64,000 nt of DNA from Istiophorus platypterus (GCA_016859345.1 CM029112.1:10427089-10491088), one strand, 5' to 3'. Positions 22,134 through 39,080 are shown, numbered from the stretch's first letter. Notes: generated by a model not told the origin, from the sequence alone. Made by a program: numbers and translations.

Positions 22134-23580
22134 GAAGCCTGCCTCAGCACTGACTGTACAATACTCACCCCATGCATAGACTTGTTTCTGGCCAGTGGCC
22201 TTTGCACCACCATGCCACACACCTTCATTGCCAACAGAAAAACATGACAAGGACCTTTTTTATAGTACTGAAAATATATCTCTGGATTGGCTCACAACAG
22301 TGCCTTTTGTATTGGTTGGAATTGTGATTATATTTTTTTAGATATAATGTTTAAAAAAGCTAAATCCTCTGTGAGGAAATACTGGTTATAAATATTTTAG
22401 TATGTACTGTGTATGTGTTCTGCTTTTGTCATCTTCATTATAATCAGTGTCATCAGCATCCTCATCATCATGATTTGAAGGTTTAACGTGTTTAAAGGAG
22501 CAGGAATGCCGAGTTAAAACACCCTCAGTGGCCTTACTTCTCACTAATGTATTTTTGTACAGGAGGTAAGAAACATCTGTTTACTGACACTGCCATCTTA
22601 TAATAGCCTAGGTTCTGCTTTGAATTTTTGTACTGTACATATTTTATTGTAATTCCATTGAGATGCAAGAATTGAGCAATGCACGTTGGAGATAGATTTG
22701 AATTTTTGGCCGTGATATGACTGTGTCATCAGTGAATTAGTCAAATATTCTACTTCTTGTTCTTTGCTTTAGCTCAAATTATTGTGTTGGAAATGCTATA
22801 GCAGGTGCCATGTAACTCTACTAGGGGCCTTACTGTGTTGCTAGATGTAACTGAGCAATGCTTGCTTTTATCTGGGTACTGCCTTCATACCATTGGTGCC
22901 TCCGGAGCCACAGTATAGAGGGTCTGTCCAGTGGCATTGCAGTGTTAAAACCACAGCATAGACTTCCTGCTCGAGGGGGGAACAGGACGCGACCACTGAC
23001 ATGTTTCTCCTCAGCAGCTGGCAGATCTGAGTCTGGCGTGCCTCTGTCACTTCTACAGCCCCATCCTTTTTTTCCTAACCTTTTTCTTAATTTATTCTTT
23101 AGCATTAATTTTATTTGAAAATAACTATTTGCAATTATCTTTTTAATTCAGCAGCAGCTAACTGAGATTTCAGTGGAATAGTTTGCTGACATATGTGGTA
23201 CAAATTTGTTTATTTATCATTTGTAAATGTTTCCGTATAAAAGTTTCTTTTATTCATGATCTAGTTATGTACAGATTACTTATAATTACACGATGAGTCT
23301 TTCTCTAAAAAAAAAGAAAAACTGGAAGTTTTCTCTTTTTCCTTTCTAACAAATGAATTAATGGATATGGAAGCTGTCGCTGTTTTGTAAAGAATTTGCT
23401 GGAATCAACAGGATATTTTCTGTTTTTGAAAAAAGTTGTTTTCCTCATTTTATATTCTGTATCGTTAGTTCTCATTTTGTCATCTTCTTAATGCAGTTTC
23501 CCTAGGTAAACATGCCATTGTCTTAAAAGCTTATCTTTTGTATTATATTGTTTGCAATAAAAACAAAACACTGAGAAATA
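22134..23580 (+). other. sox9: sox9 3' untranslated region
   Basis: About 1.45 kb of AT-rich sequence runs from the stop to just past the AATAAA at 23556. Seed-match sites for microRNAs reported to target mammalian SOX9 are visible: miR-124 (GTGCCTT, 22300-22306), miR-101 (GTACTGT at 22404-22410 and the 8-mer GTACTGTA at 22630-22637), miR-30 (TGTTTAC, 22578-22584) and miR-145 (AACTGGA, 23320-23326). A Pumilio-type TGTACATA overlaps the miR-101 8-mer (22634-22641). An AU-rich TTTATTTAT patch lies near 23205-23217. No other AATAAA hexamer interrupts it, so one main mRNA end is expected. Confidence 0.85.
23556..23561 (+). terminator. sox9: sox9 poly(A) signal AATAAA
   Basis: A canonical AATAAA followed by an A-rich stretch, with T/G-bearing sequence about 30 nt on. 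Cleavage is expected around 23575-23585. It is the only AATAAA between the stop codon and this point. Confidence 0.85.
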
Positions 23581-25374
23581 TGCAATCATCGTTTGCCATT
23601 AATTCTAAGTGTATTTCATACAGGGTACTAAACAGTACCCTCCGCTGACAGAGGATCAGCTAAATTCAGATGTTACTTACTGAGTCTGAATCACTTTGGA
23701 ACAGTCTTTATCCAACTCTAATGCCCAAAAAGCATCGGAAACAAAGAAGATTGTTTTATTGTGACACAGTTAATTTAATTTCTGCGTTAATCAGAGCCAG
23801 CTTCTCGGCTACCCACTGCAGAAGTTTGGTAAAGTTAAGATTTTGCTTCTGGCTTCTCAGACCATGAGGTCACAGGTCCATTATTACCACGGCCTTTGGA
23901 GCAGATGTATGTCCACACCCCTCCCCCAGCCTGTACACACGACAGCTTAAAGAAACAAACTAGACATTGCATATTGTTTATTCATCACTGGCCAAGTAAT
24001 GTAGGAATAGAGCTGACCTTAATAAATCAGTGACAGTGTAAACACAATCAGGTACTATAGCTTTGTGTTGAAATTTGAGGCACATTCACAGATGACGTCT
24101 CTTTTCCTCACATCAACTGGACGGAACATTTCTCTGCCACCCACAACTGCACCTCATCTCACTGCGATGACTGGACTTCTTTTTTTATTCTTTTATTTTT
24201 TTAGCTTGACTCTGTAGCTACCCATTACACACCATGCTAGGCAACAGTAAACATCACGTGGCTCAAATCATCTCTAGTACACAACAATATGGAATCACGA
24301 TGATCATATCATGACCAGAGAGTTATCAAGATCTACCAAAGAAAAATTTGTATTTTGAACTGTCAAAAAAGGAAATAAAAGGCCCATTAAACACTTTCTT
24401 GGTGACATAAATAGAGTTAGTGACCATTTCCACAAATCGATGTAATATTTTAAGATTCACTGGCACCAGTCCGTATGACTTCCTCTCTAAATGTCTTGAT
24501 AAAATTTTCACAACATATATTTATTTACTAGCTGATGTTAATTGTGCAACTAAGGGTGCAAATCTACATTTCAACTAGTTGTTTCGTTTTGTTTTTGTAG
24601 GTTAAAGTTCAAACAAATTTTCAGTGTATTTCTAGGGTTTAAAAATAGTATAAGCTGTGCTATGTCAGATTTTTCTTTTATGCCGTCATATCATTGCAAG
24701 GATGACAATTCTACTATACGGTAAATGAAATAGAAATTGTGGAATTAGAAGCTAGGGGAATGTGGTTACAATTAAAGGGGAATTACACTATTTCAACACA
24801 AATACCTCATGGAATTCACTGAAAATCATGAACTGATGAGACGTGTCACTGAGAGTATACAATATCTACAGTTGATATTAGGGTTTAAAGGCAACCACAA
24901 TTTAACTACATTGATTTATTCTAGCACTACTACTGAAGTGGTGCAGTTAAAACAATAAAAATGTCAATTCAGGGTATTTTCCCCAGGATTATAAAGTTGT
25001 TGACTATATACCTCTTTGTCTTTTTAGACTCTCTTTGTCATCTCTGCTTCAACTTCTTCTTTTGTAACTTTTGCTTCAAACCTGCTGCCATTTCTGATAA
25101 TGCTAGATTCAGTAACTAGCTGCTGATTAAGACCACAAAAGAAAAAAAGAAAACATAACAATAAAAAGTTACTTTTAGGCTTTCTGTGTTGGTGACAAGA
25201 CAGCGAACCTGTCTCTAGTTAAGTATGAAGGCTGACATCTTTCCCTCAGTAAAGACACTGAAGAACAGGCAGAGTGTGTGAAGCCCTGAGTCCGACTCCC
25301 ACAAAGAGTCTCCAGAGCACATCCATCACTGGATCCCCCGTTGTTCAGACCTGGAGCAACGCAGAAAGGCAGGA

Positions 25375-25434
25375 GGGTCTCGGGGCTAACAGGGCAAAGG
25401 GGGCCAGTTAGGGACGGCTTGGGGGGGGGGGGGG
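25375..25434 (+). other. G-rich tract, predicted G-quadruplex
   Basis: G runs of 3, 4, 3, 5 and 3 with loops of 4-7 bases, then 14 consecutive G (25421-25434). Satisfies the G3+N1-7 rule on the + strand, the sense strand of sox9, about 1.8 kb past the poly(A) signal. Confidence 0.8.
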
Positions 25435-27056
25435 CATGAAGGTAAAGCAGAGGAATCACAAGTTAAGGACAGAAAAACCTCACCAATCCACTGTTTATGT
25501 CTTTCAAAACAAAGTTCACAACTGACACAAATGGGAATATTTGATTTTGTGTCTATATTTTTCAGAAAAACTCAAAATAGGACTTATTCAACAAAACAGA
25601 AACACCGCAGACTATTAAAAAGAATGATGTAAGGAGAGTTAGGAAGCCTATTTAACTCACGTTAATTTAACTTTGACATTTCAGTTGTTAGGAGGAGCTC
25701 TTAAAGGAAAAAAAAGCCTCATTCAAACTACTTGCAATAGTAACGACAGTGTCCTGATGCTGTCTGAACTGGCTCCGGGCAGCATCATAGCAACACGGTA
25801 CACAGAACATGACTGGCTCCTGATGGAAGTTCTTGCCTGAAAGAAACCTGTAAACACCAATTTCTGTTGAGGAAAACAAGGGAAAAGTAAGCACTGGTGT
25901 ATACAAGTCCATGCTGCTCCAGTTTCAGAGAATGACCAGAGCCTTTTTGCTGAAGTGTTTCATTTTCAGGTTGTTGGCAGCATGTTTGCATGGAAAAAAG
26001 TGAGAGGTTTATATTTGCAACTCCTCAAAAACCAGTCATAAATCAAGATAAACTGAAATGTAGCTGATCATATTATCTCTTTTGGTGAATAATTATTCTT
26101 TCAAAATTTAAGTTTTTAAATAATAAGAACTGTTGACAGTGGCTATTTCTTTGCACACAGGGTTCCTGAAAGAGCCAAACCAAATGTGTTAACACATTTA
26201 TGTCTCATAAGAGGAATAACTAACAGTGTGGATGCAATAAAGGTAAAAAAAAAGAAATCATAAAGGTCAAATTTCATGTGTGAAATACAGTTAGAATATA
26301 GGGTTAACATTGCTACCTCGGCCTCAGAAAACAAACAAACAAAAAAACAAAGTTGTGAAACAACTTTCATCTTGTTTCATCAGAATAATGTGTCATGTGG
26401 TGGTGGTATAGAGAAGCACTCAGGAAATGACATCAGTATTGAGGCTTTCCCTGTTTGAAACCATGGTGACTCATTTGTTGGGCTTTCCTGTGGACATAGA
26501 CAGCCTTGCCCAGTAGCAGCCCAAACATAATGATAATTTAATATGTTCCATACATAAACTTGCCAAAAAAAATGATAAAAGTTACAGCAATGCCACAAAG
26601 CAGATGCTGTCTGACTATGACTTCTGTTAACTGGAAATTTCGAAGCAACCGTACAGCATCAGATATTCAGGCACCACAAAATACACATCTAACATCACTG
26701 AAAATCTGTATTGAAACAAGTTCAGGGCAAAGAAAGAAACAAAAAACGAAAATAAAAACAAAAACAAAAAACCCCTCTTTCTAACGCATGTGCCCCAGGC
26801 TGCTGACCTCAGCTCAGAAAGTCTTGGCAGTGGCAGAGTGACCCAGCCAGTGAGTGGATTGAGGCTGCGATGGGACCGCTCCCCTCCAAACAGCAGGAGC
26901 ACCCTGATGAATGTTTCTGAGAAGGATCGGAAACAAGACCAAATTTTTCTTTTTTCTTTTTTTTTTTTTTTTCTTCAGACAGGCCTTTCCATGGGCAATT
27001 TTCCCAGGACGACCCCATTATTATTCCGCAGAGATGTGTGCCCCCTCCGAACCCTA

Positions 27057-27065
27057 TGGGTGGTC
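27057..27065 (+). promoter_or_regulatory. GLI-type site TGGGTGGTC
   Basis: Exact reverse complement of the GLI consensus GACCACCCA. Hedgehog signalling regulates Sox9 in several vertebrate tissues, but a lone 9-mer is expected by chance about once per 130 kb of strand. Confidence 0.25.
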
Positions 27066-29373
27066 TTTCTGAAGGCAAAAGGAAGAGGAAAAGAAAAGGA
27101 AAAGGGGAAAAAAAATCTGGTGATACACCCGTGGAGACTGGACAACAATAACATACACAACAAAGTAAAATGAGGCAAAATGAGAGGAAGAGTCAAACAG
27201 CACTCTTAACATATTGCAAGCACACAGTACAGTGTTTAACTGCTGGAATAGGTGTCTGGGTGCGTGGGTGTATATTGGTCTTTTGCCTGTTCCTATATTT
27301 CAGGGAAAAACTATTTGATGTTGGAGATTGATGTGTAATCAAGGCAAAAATATAATCATAAAAAGGACATAAAATCTTATCCAGACTTGTGCTTGTATTT
27401 CAAACCTAATAGTGTAGTGGAACAGTTTAAATTGACCCCCCCACAGTGAGTTGCTTTTAAATTGTCCAGTCCATAAAATCTTTTTTTTTCTTAAACCAAT
27501 AAGACACATCCAGTAGAGGAAACCCCTGATAAATCACAAGAAGAGAAAAGTTGACTACAAGGCCGTTTCCATGGAAGCTACAACCTCAGCTTAAGAACTA
27601 CTATGTGCTGATTCAAGTTGGGAGCAAAGGGACGAAACGTTTCCTTCATCCTGAATTGTAGTGATTATTGTTTACATTAAATCTGAAGTCATCTGAGTAA
27701 ACTCATTCTTTGGAAATGATATTTATTTAAGTTAACAATCCCCTTTTGTCACCATTTGATTTTGCTCACTGTTGGAGTAGACTTAGGAAGTGAGACTTTG
27801 CCCCACAGCCATCTATCTTGCGTTGGCCCCATGAGGACACTGGCCTGTGCCAAGAGGCCGGGCTGGGCCAGGCCGGCCTGCTGGAACCCTTGGTGAGCTC
27901 CCTGCCTTTGTCTGAGGATGTGGAAGAAACCTGGCACCGGCCCGAGGTCAGCATCACAAAATTATATTACCATAATCCCATTAAGTGTGTCTGAGGCCTC
28001 ATGAGCTCCAGCTCAGTCTGGGAGGAAGGTAGGTGAGGGCTGGCAGTGGGTGGGTTTGTACTGAATAACAGAGTCAGGAAGTTATCCTGCATTTTACATG
28101 TGTATATTTTTCGCCTATGTGATATAACTGGATTCAATTGCAAAACGCAAAGATCTATCATAAACCTATATATTTCAGTTGAAAAATCCCCCAAGGATGA
28201 ATTTTATCACAATATGTGGTTAACTATTGTCTAAGACACCAATAACATACAATAAAAAAACACAAATATTTCCTTGAGCAAGAAAACTCTCCATAATTGA
28301 ATACAGGAGCCAAAACTAGATGATGATCAAATGGGTTTGTCTATAAGGTTTACATAATCAGCGTTTCTCATCCTTATCTTTATTATCCCTTGTCCTTCAG
28401 AAAAGGATTTTCTCCAATAATAATGAGATTTTCCATCCATCTTTAAATTTGTTTCCACTTAAGACACTGACAGAAGTTTGGGTTGTCCATCCAACCATGG
28501 ATACAGTACAGTTTGTCTTTGCTAATTCCCTCATCCGAACCTGGTAAATCTCCACAGAACATATCATTTTACAGTACATACGCCCGTTAGGCACAGGTTG
28601 CCTGAGTGGAGGCAAATCGGCATGTCAGCAAAACTGACGCCACCCTCACGGGGTATGAGCTGAGCCAAATATAAGCCGAGCTCTGGCAGTTGATCCCTGA
28701 GGCATAACTTTGGCCATAACATACTTTATATAGAGATTATCTGATGTGTAACATAGGAATGCAGCCTAATTTCTGTGTTATTAAAAAAAATTGTGACAAC
28801 AAGTATGTATAAAATAACTTAAAAAAAATCAGATCACAATGGCCTCATTTTTTCTGCCATGCAATCAACCACTTATAGAGACACTTCCAGCTACTGAATT
28901 GCAAACAGGAGCAGGGATGCAAGGTTTCTGTTTGCTTGCTTTCTAAAGTCATTATTATCTTTCACATTTGTCCTGTACTGGATAACAGCAAGAAAAACAA
29001 TGGAAATTGAAGACTTGGGAAGAGTTGAACATGGGGTTGTTGTGTATGTTCATGTTTTTTTTCAGGGAGCAGAGGTTTTAGTTGCTAGTTTTTGTGGTGA
29101 CAGCAGCGAGCTGGGAGTTTCAGAGTATTATCAGCAGCCATTTCTTTACTTACAGGGCTCAGTATCTCAAACATACCTCCCCTATGTTTGTTCATTCCAT
29201 CTACGGGACAACCAGTAAGACTTAATCCCTTGTCTAAATAAGTTAATACCTCAACTAACATGTAAAAGTAAAGTTCAGGGCTGAATGCGGATTCCTGAGA
29301 GACAGACACTGGCTAACCTGGCAGTAAACCAATTAATTACACACAGTGACTCAGTTTGTCAGAGACACAACGT

Positions 29374-32109
<2,736 letters not shown>

Positions 32110-32168
<59 letters not shown>
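32110..32168. repeat. (CA)n followed by (TA)n microsatellite
   Basis: About 25 CA units running into TATATATA. Confidence 0.97.
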
Positions 32169-32400
32169 CACGTATAAAATTTGATTTTTAATCAGTCTAC
32201 ATTCAGTCATACACCTGATAATTCAGTGGTCTGTTAACCTTTACTTTCACAGGTTTTATGTCCTACCTAGACCATGACAAAAGTCCAAGGACCTGTGTCC
32301 ATGTGTCTAATCTGCCAAAGTACTCCACAATAACCATGAGAACAGACTCTCCTGTAAGATCCAGGAATGCACTGTTGCATATCAATGACCCACATCAACA

Positions 32401-32498
32401 GAGAAAGACAGAGAGAGAGACAGAGAGAGAGACAGAGAGAGAGAGAGAGAAAACAAAAAGAAAGGATAAAAGGGCCCCTTCTCAACACAGGCACACAG

Positions 32499-32536
<38 letters not shown>

Positions 32537-32560
32537 TAACACACACTCACACACAAACAC
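32401..32560. repeat. Compound (GA)n and (CA)n repeat
   Basis: GAGA-rich units with CAGA interruptions (32401-32450), 35 bp of unique sequence, then CA units (32485-32560) decaying into CACTCA/CACAAA variants. Confidence 0.95.
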
Positions 32561-35500
32561 ATTGCAAACACACATAAGCAGGCAAGTCTGTGAAATATGA
32601 CAGCCCCACGGTGAAGAAGGTGGGGGTGAGGGAAGCCATATTGTAACAATCTTATTCTGTGGTCATTAATCGTATCCTGCTGCTCCAGTCTCCCCGACCG
32701 TGCGCGCTGAGCGTATGTCAAACACATTTCCCCTCTCTCGGTGGGCGCACTCCCAGCCAGCCCTAATGCTGCACAAAGACACCAACCCTGAGAGCTCCTG
32801 AAGGCAGACAGGCCAGATAATCTCCCCCTCGGACTCCAGCGCCAAGTCCAGAGCCAGGCAAAAAGACACAGAGAGACCCAGGCCCACGGGGAACGTCCTC
32901 TGGCCTGGCTGCTGCTGACGCTACCATGCTACATTCACAGCAAATGCCAGGAATCATATCTCATACATTGAGAATGAAATGGAAATGTTGCAGCAAACAG
33001 ATTTATCTCTTTATCTGTAACATGTGAAATGCTACTGTTTAAATGTACATTGTCTCAACGCTGCTCTTTTCAATATGCTTTTTCATAAGTGGGCTCCAAG
33101 CAACAGTACAGATGGCCTGGCATAACAGTCTGTCCCAGGTAGGCTCCTATGAGCAGTACATCGGGACACTTTAATGTGATTTGGGGATGGAATCGAAAAC
33201 AAAAGTAATCATTTGAGATGCACTTCTGTTAAACGACCGACTACTGTTTTAGTATTCCACAGCAATCCCAAAATCTGCCCACTGACAAGCATAGACAATA
33301 TCTGGGCAACCATGGTCATTTGGCAACGGTAAAGTGGTCCTCCCTCTCTTCCTTTTTATCCATCCCTCCATACTGCTTGTATTGCTCCCTCTTTCCCCCT
33401 CCTGCTGTGAGCTGCCTCATTAGGGAGGTGATGATGTAACCCCTCTGTTTCATCAAGCGCTGCCATTTGTCATTATGACTGACAAGTGCCGAGGTGGGCC
33501 AACTGAGCGACAGGAAAAAAGGCCTCCCATTGGCCCTGTGACTAGTTTTATCTATTGTTACACCTTTCTCTCACCTTTTCTTTTTGACGATGCCTCAGCA
33601 CATAAGGAACCAAGAACTTACTTATTACTGCTGTTTTGCACTGTTACTATTATTGCTGTCAAATAAAAATACATTAAAAATATCTTGATCTCCACATTTC
33701 CATATTGTAAGTGGGTCTACATATGTCTGAAAAACTGCAACTGATGACTATTGCCAGAAACCTGAGAAGTCTCTTGACAAGTGGAGTCTCCAGAGCAATG
33801 GAAAACCAGTCTGAAACCCCATCAATCACAGCACAGGAGATTGGTTGAAAGACCTGCTTTTCACTACCAGTCTACTCTGAGATCCTGACAAGATAATACA
33901 TTGTGAAGCTGTCAAAATGGCTTGATTGGGGAGATGTATTGATCATAAATCAAAGACCTTCCAGACTGTACAGCTACTGTAAGTGAAATATTTGTATCAC
34001 AACTATTGTTATGAGATGAAAATAATTTTTATGGGTTCCATTTGAGTTGTTGAAGTGGATCATCATGCAGCCTGAGGCATTGGATATTTTATCCTACCAG
34101 ATAACTTGGTCTTTTTTGTTATCCCCAGCTGAGACATCACTTTGAAACAGTTGCTTCTCCCTTCTTGGCAGCCACCAAAACGTTGTGAACTAACACAGAG
34201 ATTGAAGGCACAGGGCAGCAGTCCACCAGGGAAACAAAAGGAATATGTAAGAGGCAACAGTAAAATCATGGCAAACATAAAACAGTTATCTGGATGTGAC
34301 AGCAACAAGTAGATGCACAATGAACACTCCTCACATAAAGACACCCTTAACACTATCAAATTAGTTTGCCTGTGGTCAAGGGACGAGTGTTAGGATCTGG
34401 AGATGCCTTGACAGAACCCTTGACCTGTGGGTCTTAGTTGGGGTGGGTGTCCGTCAGTGGGGACAGGAGGGGGGTGATTGATTGTGCCTCTGTCGGCAGG
34501 CTCAGCTGGACATCCCAGAGAGATCTCCCCATCCATCAGATAGTTCAGACGCAGGAGAAGCCGCTTCCAGATGGGAAGCATTGTTCCTGGGCCACCCTGG
34601 CAGACGTCCGGAGGACCCTGCAAGACCTAAAATGTTACTGACAGCAGCCACAGACAGCCCACGACCTCCGCATCTGTGCCTGCCTGTCAACACGCCTCAG
34701 GAGTTGTATGACACACCCAGTCTAATCAATACCATACACCAGACAGGACTTGCAAAAACAATAGCTGTCATTACAATCACTAGCCAGAGCTCACTGTTCA
34801 TCCACAGAGTGGAGATAAGAGGTAACAGCGATGGTGCGCTGGCAGCGATCACTGTGTCTAGTAACTAGTGAGGCGTAACATGGAGACTTAATTGTGGTGC
34901 AAGGCCTAATTGCATGGTCAGGACAGGGGGTAATGAGTTAATCCCAAACCAGTCATCCATGATGAGAATAAGCAAGTCCTCAGCACAGTAATTACACTGC
35001 TGCTCATTAGCCTCTAAGCTTTGGGACACAGGAAAGTGTTACGTGTAAGTTTTTGATTATGTTTTCTATTTTTCAGTCTCTTGTACATGCAAATAGGTTT
35101 GCTAACAGGTTGAGTGTTTGTTAGTGGCAGTCCTAAAGGTTAAGCAACAGTCCTCAAGGCATCCAGGAGCCAATCCAGGGAGGCCAGAGGTTCAGTCAGC
35201 AATTTGAAGGACTAGGAGTGCTTGCCAGGTTGCAAGCACTGTTGACAGATTTGAATTTATTTTCTGGGAAGGGCTTTTCAGAGGAAGAGGACCTGGGAGA
35301 TATTTAGCGGAATGGGTGGGGCTATATGTGATCCCATGGCCCCACTACGAAAGGCGTCATGCCACTCTCTATGTAATGATCTCTTCCATATGGACCCGGT
35401 AATGGTCAGTCTGTGTTTACATGAGCTGATCCCCAAAATGTGTCCCAAGACCCGTTCTTCGGCACTACAGCCCAGGAGGGGAGCAGACGAAAGGCGCTTG

Positions 35501-38500
35501 GGCAATCAGGGCACCCCCTACTGAAGATCCATTAATGCAGGCTGCACAGTGGCACCAAGCAGAGCAGCGACCTGCCAAAAACTCCCACACATGCACTTAT
35601 ACACATACACTTAAATACACACCAAGCACTGTTAAAGATTACACCCATCATATTTTCATAATTGTTGGAGGCACCTGAAGTCAAGGCCAAGTCAACACAT
35701 TTTGCCTGGCAGCCTATGAAAAGGGCCATTTGTGTGGAATGTATATCAAAAGCATTTCATCTGTGTTTGCTTCGGCAAATTGAAGAAAATATCAGGGTGT
35801 CACATTCGGATGGCATCCTTACAGAATCTGAGCTTCTCTGTCAGCCTTGGACTGAAGAAGGTGTCATGCAATTTTAATGAGGTGGAAGTCTAAAGTCTTC
35901 TAAGTTTCACTGCCAAACTAAATCCCAGCAGCTGGACTCAAGACTGGTACCGGGCAGTGCAATGGTATTTAAAGCCCCCTGCTCTAAAAAAAAAAAAAAA
36001 AAAGAAAAAAAATGGTTGAACAGTTAGGACTGTTGGGTCCTGACATGTGGGGGAGATCTCATGGTGACAGAGAAGTATGCAAACTGAATATATATTGGAT
36101 TTATTTCTCTAGTGTACCTGTGGATTCTGACTCCATCAGCTGAGCTTTCACACAGAAAGAGATGATTGACCAGAAGCAACCAATCTCCTCTCCTCTGTCT
36201 CCCTGATAGATCCTCCTCTATTTAAAACATCAATTCACCCTCAGAGTATAAACTCCATTGTATATGTTTGGAAAGAGGGGCTCTCCCCATAGTCTACTTA
36301 AATAACCACTTCCCCTGGAATGAAAACAGATCCATTATAGGACACTGGTATCTCCTCTCCTACTGGGGTACCTCTCTCAGTCTCTCCTGACTGAGTTCAG
36401 GGTCTGGGCTTAGCGATGGGCGCTGTGATGGCGGAAAACTGCCCCTTCTCTGTTGACTCAGAGCTGGAAGTGAGTAAGCTGAACTCAGGCCCTGTCTCAC
36501 TAGGGACCAGCCGCGCCCCACTAATGACATCCAGCCTTGACATTCTTAAAAAGTCTCTGGTTATTAAGGAAAACAAACAAGGACATCAGACTCACTCACT
36601 CTCTGTGCTAACAAATACCGTCCCCAGGCAATCCAGGGGATTGCTGGCGCAACTCAATAGTCCCCTGTTGAAAATCAAATCAGGTTATGGTGATTTGGAA
36701 TGTACAGCGACTATAGCCCAGCATTTTTCCTGTGAAGTGAATGAAAGAGACAGCTATAGATTTGATAACACACAGTTTCCGCAGGAAGGGATCATGCCTA
36801 CCTGACTTACAGACCCAAGTTTTCCAGCTACTATACTGGGAGGAGCAAAGGAGAAAATTCACTCATACACATGGACATTTGTAGTCTGGAATGATGTGCC
36901 CTCATTGCAAGGGGATTCATGGTGGGATGTGGTGGTTCTCATCCCATTGGAGGGAGCTCTTACACCCCCACCACCTGCCCCCACATCCCTCCCGCCCTCC
37001 CCCATCTTGCCACACATCATTGCCCCACTAAACGCTGACAATTGGTGACAAATGGACTGCACTGCACACTGTGCGCCAGTTGCCCCGGGAGACGGTGGCG
37101 GACTCGGGGCAGGGGAGGGAGAGCAGAGGAGGAAGGGAGCAGGGAGTCCTTGCAGCAGCAAGGCGCCTGGCACAGGTGGCTGAAAATCAATACAGATCCG
37201 GCCTCTGATTGGGCCTGACAGCACAAGAGCAGTGGAGTGTGGGAATCCACTGAGTACCACACACAGCTAAATTGGATGATGGAGGGCGAGAGAGCAGAGG
37301 AGGAGCAGAAGGGAGAGGGAGGGGTGAAAGCACGTTATTCCACATTATCAGAAAGACATTTTGACAGGGTGACAAGGACACGCTCCGAACGCATGCACAC
37401 ATAACATAAGATAAATGAGAAAGACACTTTATCGGATGGCATCTGGACATTAATGCACAATTCATATTATGCATTTTTCTGTAGTTGGTTTAATTATCCT
37501 ACAGCCCCAAGGGAAATGCACTGCTCAAGGTTAACAATGCAGCTGCTGACAGTGTCATGTTGAGCCATAAGTAGACTAAATGCTCTAGTTTAGTGCAAGT
37601 AACAACGACTCATGCATGCATATATACACCGGCTTTCTATCTGTCAGGTGCAAACACACACTTGCTGAGCTTGCAGTCAAACTAATTTCATCCAAGGCTG
37701 ATTGCACACAAAAGTGCGGCACTGTGGCCACTTTGCAGTGGCTTGGCCTAAACATGTGACCAGTCATTTCTACAGCCCCAGAGTCAGTGAAAAAAAAAGG
37801 AATAAATAAATATCCAGAAAAGGGGCCAGAGTAAACTCTTTCTAAAATATGATTGTCAAAGCTTTCACGAGATTGTCACCCCCTCTTGGAAGAAATACAT
37901 TGGCAAGTACATGCAAACAAATAACACACAATCGTTTCAGCGCCATAAAGTATATTGTTCGTCCGAGGAAATAAAAACGCATCTCTGTGTTTTCCATTGT
38001 TTACATACTTGGTTATAATTCATCAACACACTGGACTAATTCTAATATCTCCCAGGAGTAAGATTTAAATCTCATATTAATATTGGTGAAATCCCACTTT
38101 AGTTCAGGGCACGAAAAGTAAAAAAGTGGCACAAGGAAGGGGATTTAGTCCAACTTATACGAGTAAGAATCAACTTGAGTGGTTCTTGGCCTGTGCTCAA
38201 ACTGTGACGTTTTGATAAATGGATAGGTTCACCATGACTAAATCAAAACTTTTACATAAAACTAAATACTGTACTCTCTGGCTATGGATAAGTCATTTGT
38301 GGAAATTTAAATAATTTCAGTTTAATTCAGGTTTAAGCAAAACGTTTCTTAATCAGATGGTTTGAATCCACTAATGGAGACCACAGTTCACTGTCAGTCT
38401 ATTTGACAGGAAGGAACCCAAAGTTGAGTAAGTGACATTCCCTTCCTGCACACCCTAGTGAAAGACCCCTCCCACATATGACAGTACAAATTAATCAAGA

Positions 38501-38580
38501 TCCCAGACAAACCCTCACCCTTCATGCAACAAAAGGATTTTCCCCTGGCCTCTAAGGCCTCACCAGGCAATTAAAAGAGT
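32561..38580. other. Downstream desert; no gene found
   Basis: No gene recognised, including the 129-codon ATG frame at 36416-36805. It holds a PBX/HOX-like TGATTGAT (34474-34481), an A-rich tract (35986-36012), a CAGTGGA/TCCACTG inverted repeat (37230-37252) enclosing a CSL-like TGTGGGAA, and a perfect AGATTTAAATCT palindrome (38061-38072). Confidence 0.6.
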
Positions 38581-38730
38581 GTATGTGTATGTGCATGTGC
38601 GCATGCATATATGCATCTTTATCAAGAACTGCATCCCATGTCATAAATTCCTATTCATGCATTAAACATGAGCAAATATCTGTGTCGAACCAGCAATGTA
38701 TATTTACGTGCGTGTGTATTTGCTTTGTAA

Positions 38731-38768
38731 GAGTGTGTGTGTGTGTGTGTACGCTTGTGTGTGTTTGT
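38731..38768. repeat. (TG)n microsatellite
   Basis: About ten TG units followed by a diverged TGTGTGTTTG copy. Confidence 0.9.
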
Positions 38769-39080
38769 ACATGCATGTGGAGGAAAGTGTGTTTTGTGTG
38801 AAAGGGGGGCACAGAGGGGGGCCTCGATCAGCTGTGTGCAGGTTGCCATCTTTGAGGGGTGGCTGGGTGGGGGTGAGAGGACATGTCGGCCCTGTGTGTG
38901 GGAACCCTGCGCTCCTAACTTCTCATACATTGTTCTCCTGCTCCTACAAACCGTTAATGCCACAAAAGATGCTCAGCCTATTGTGGCCCGGGACAGCTGA
39001 GGGGGGAGGGCAATGGGGCGGAGGCAGGCAAAGGGAGGAGGGGTCTGGCCCAGCCTTAGCCTGCCATGGCTGCCTTGCTA

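Larger units (their letters stand above)
23581..29373. other. Downstream desert, first part; no gene found
   Basis: No credible gene. It holds a DR1-like pair AGGTCA-C-AGGTCC (23867-23879) just past the mRNA end, a G-quadruplex-prone tract (25375-25434), a small AAAGTTGT-GAA-ACAACTTT palindrome (26349-26367), a T-rich tract (26945-26975) and a perfect GLI-type 9-mer (27057-27065). The remainder is ordinary AT-rich DNA. Confidence 0.65.

Noticed and set aside
16175..24584. CATTTCAACTAGTT shared at about 16176 and 24568
   Set aside because: A 14-mer repeated once in 64 kb is expected by chance.
36416..36805. 129-codon frame with a true ATG
   Set aside because: Composition and content look random, with no family resemblance and no flanking gene signals.
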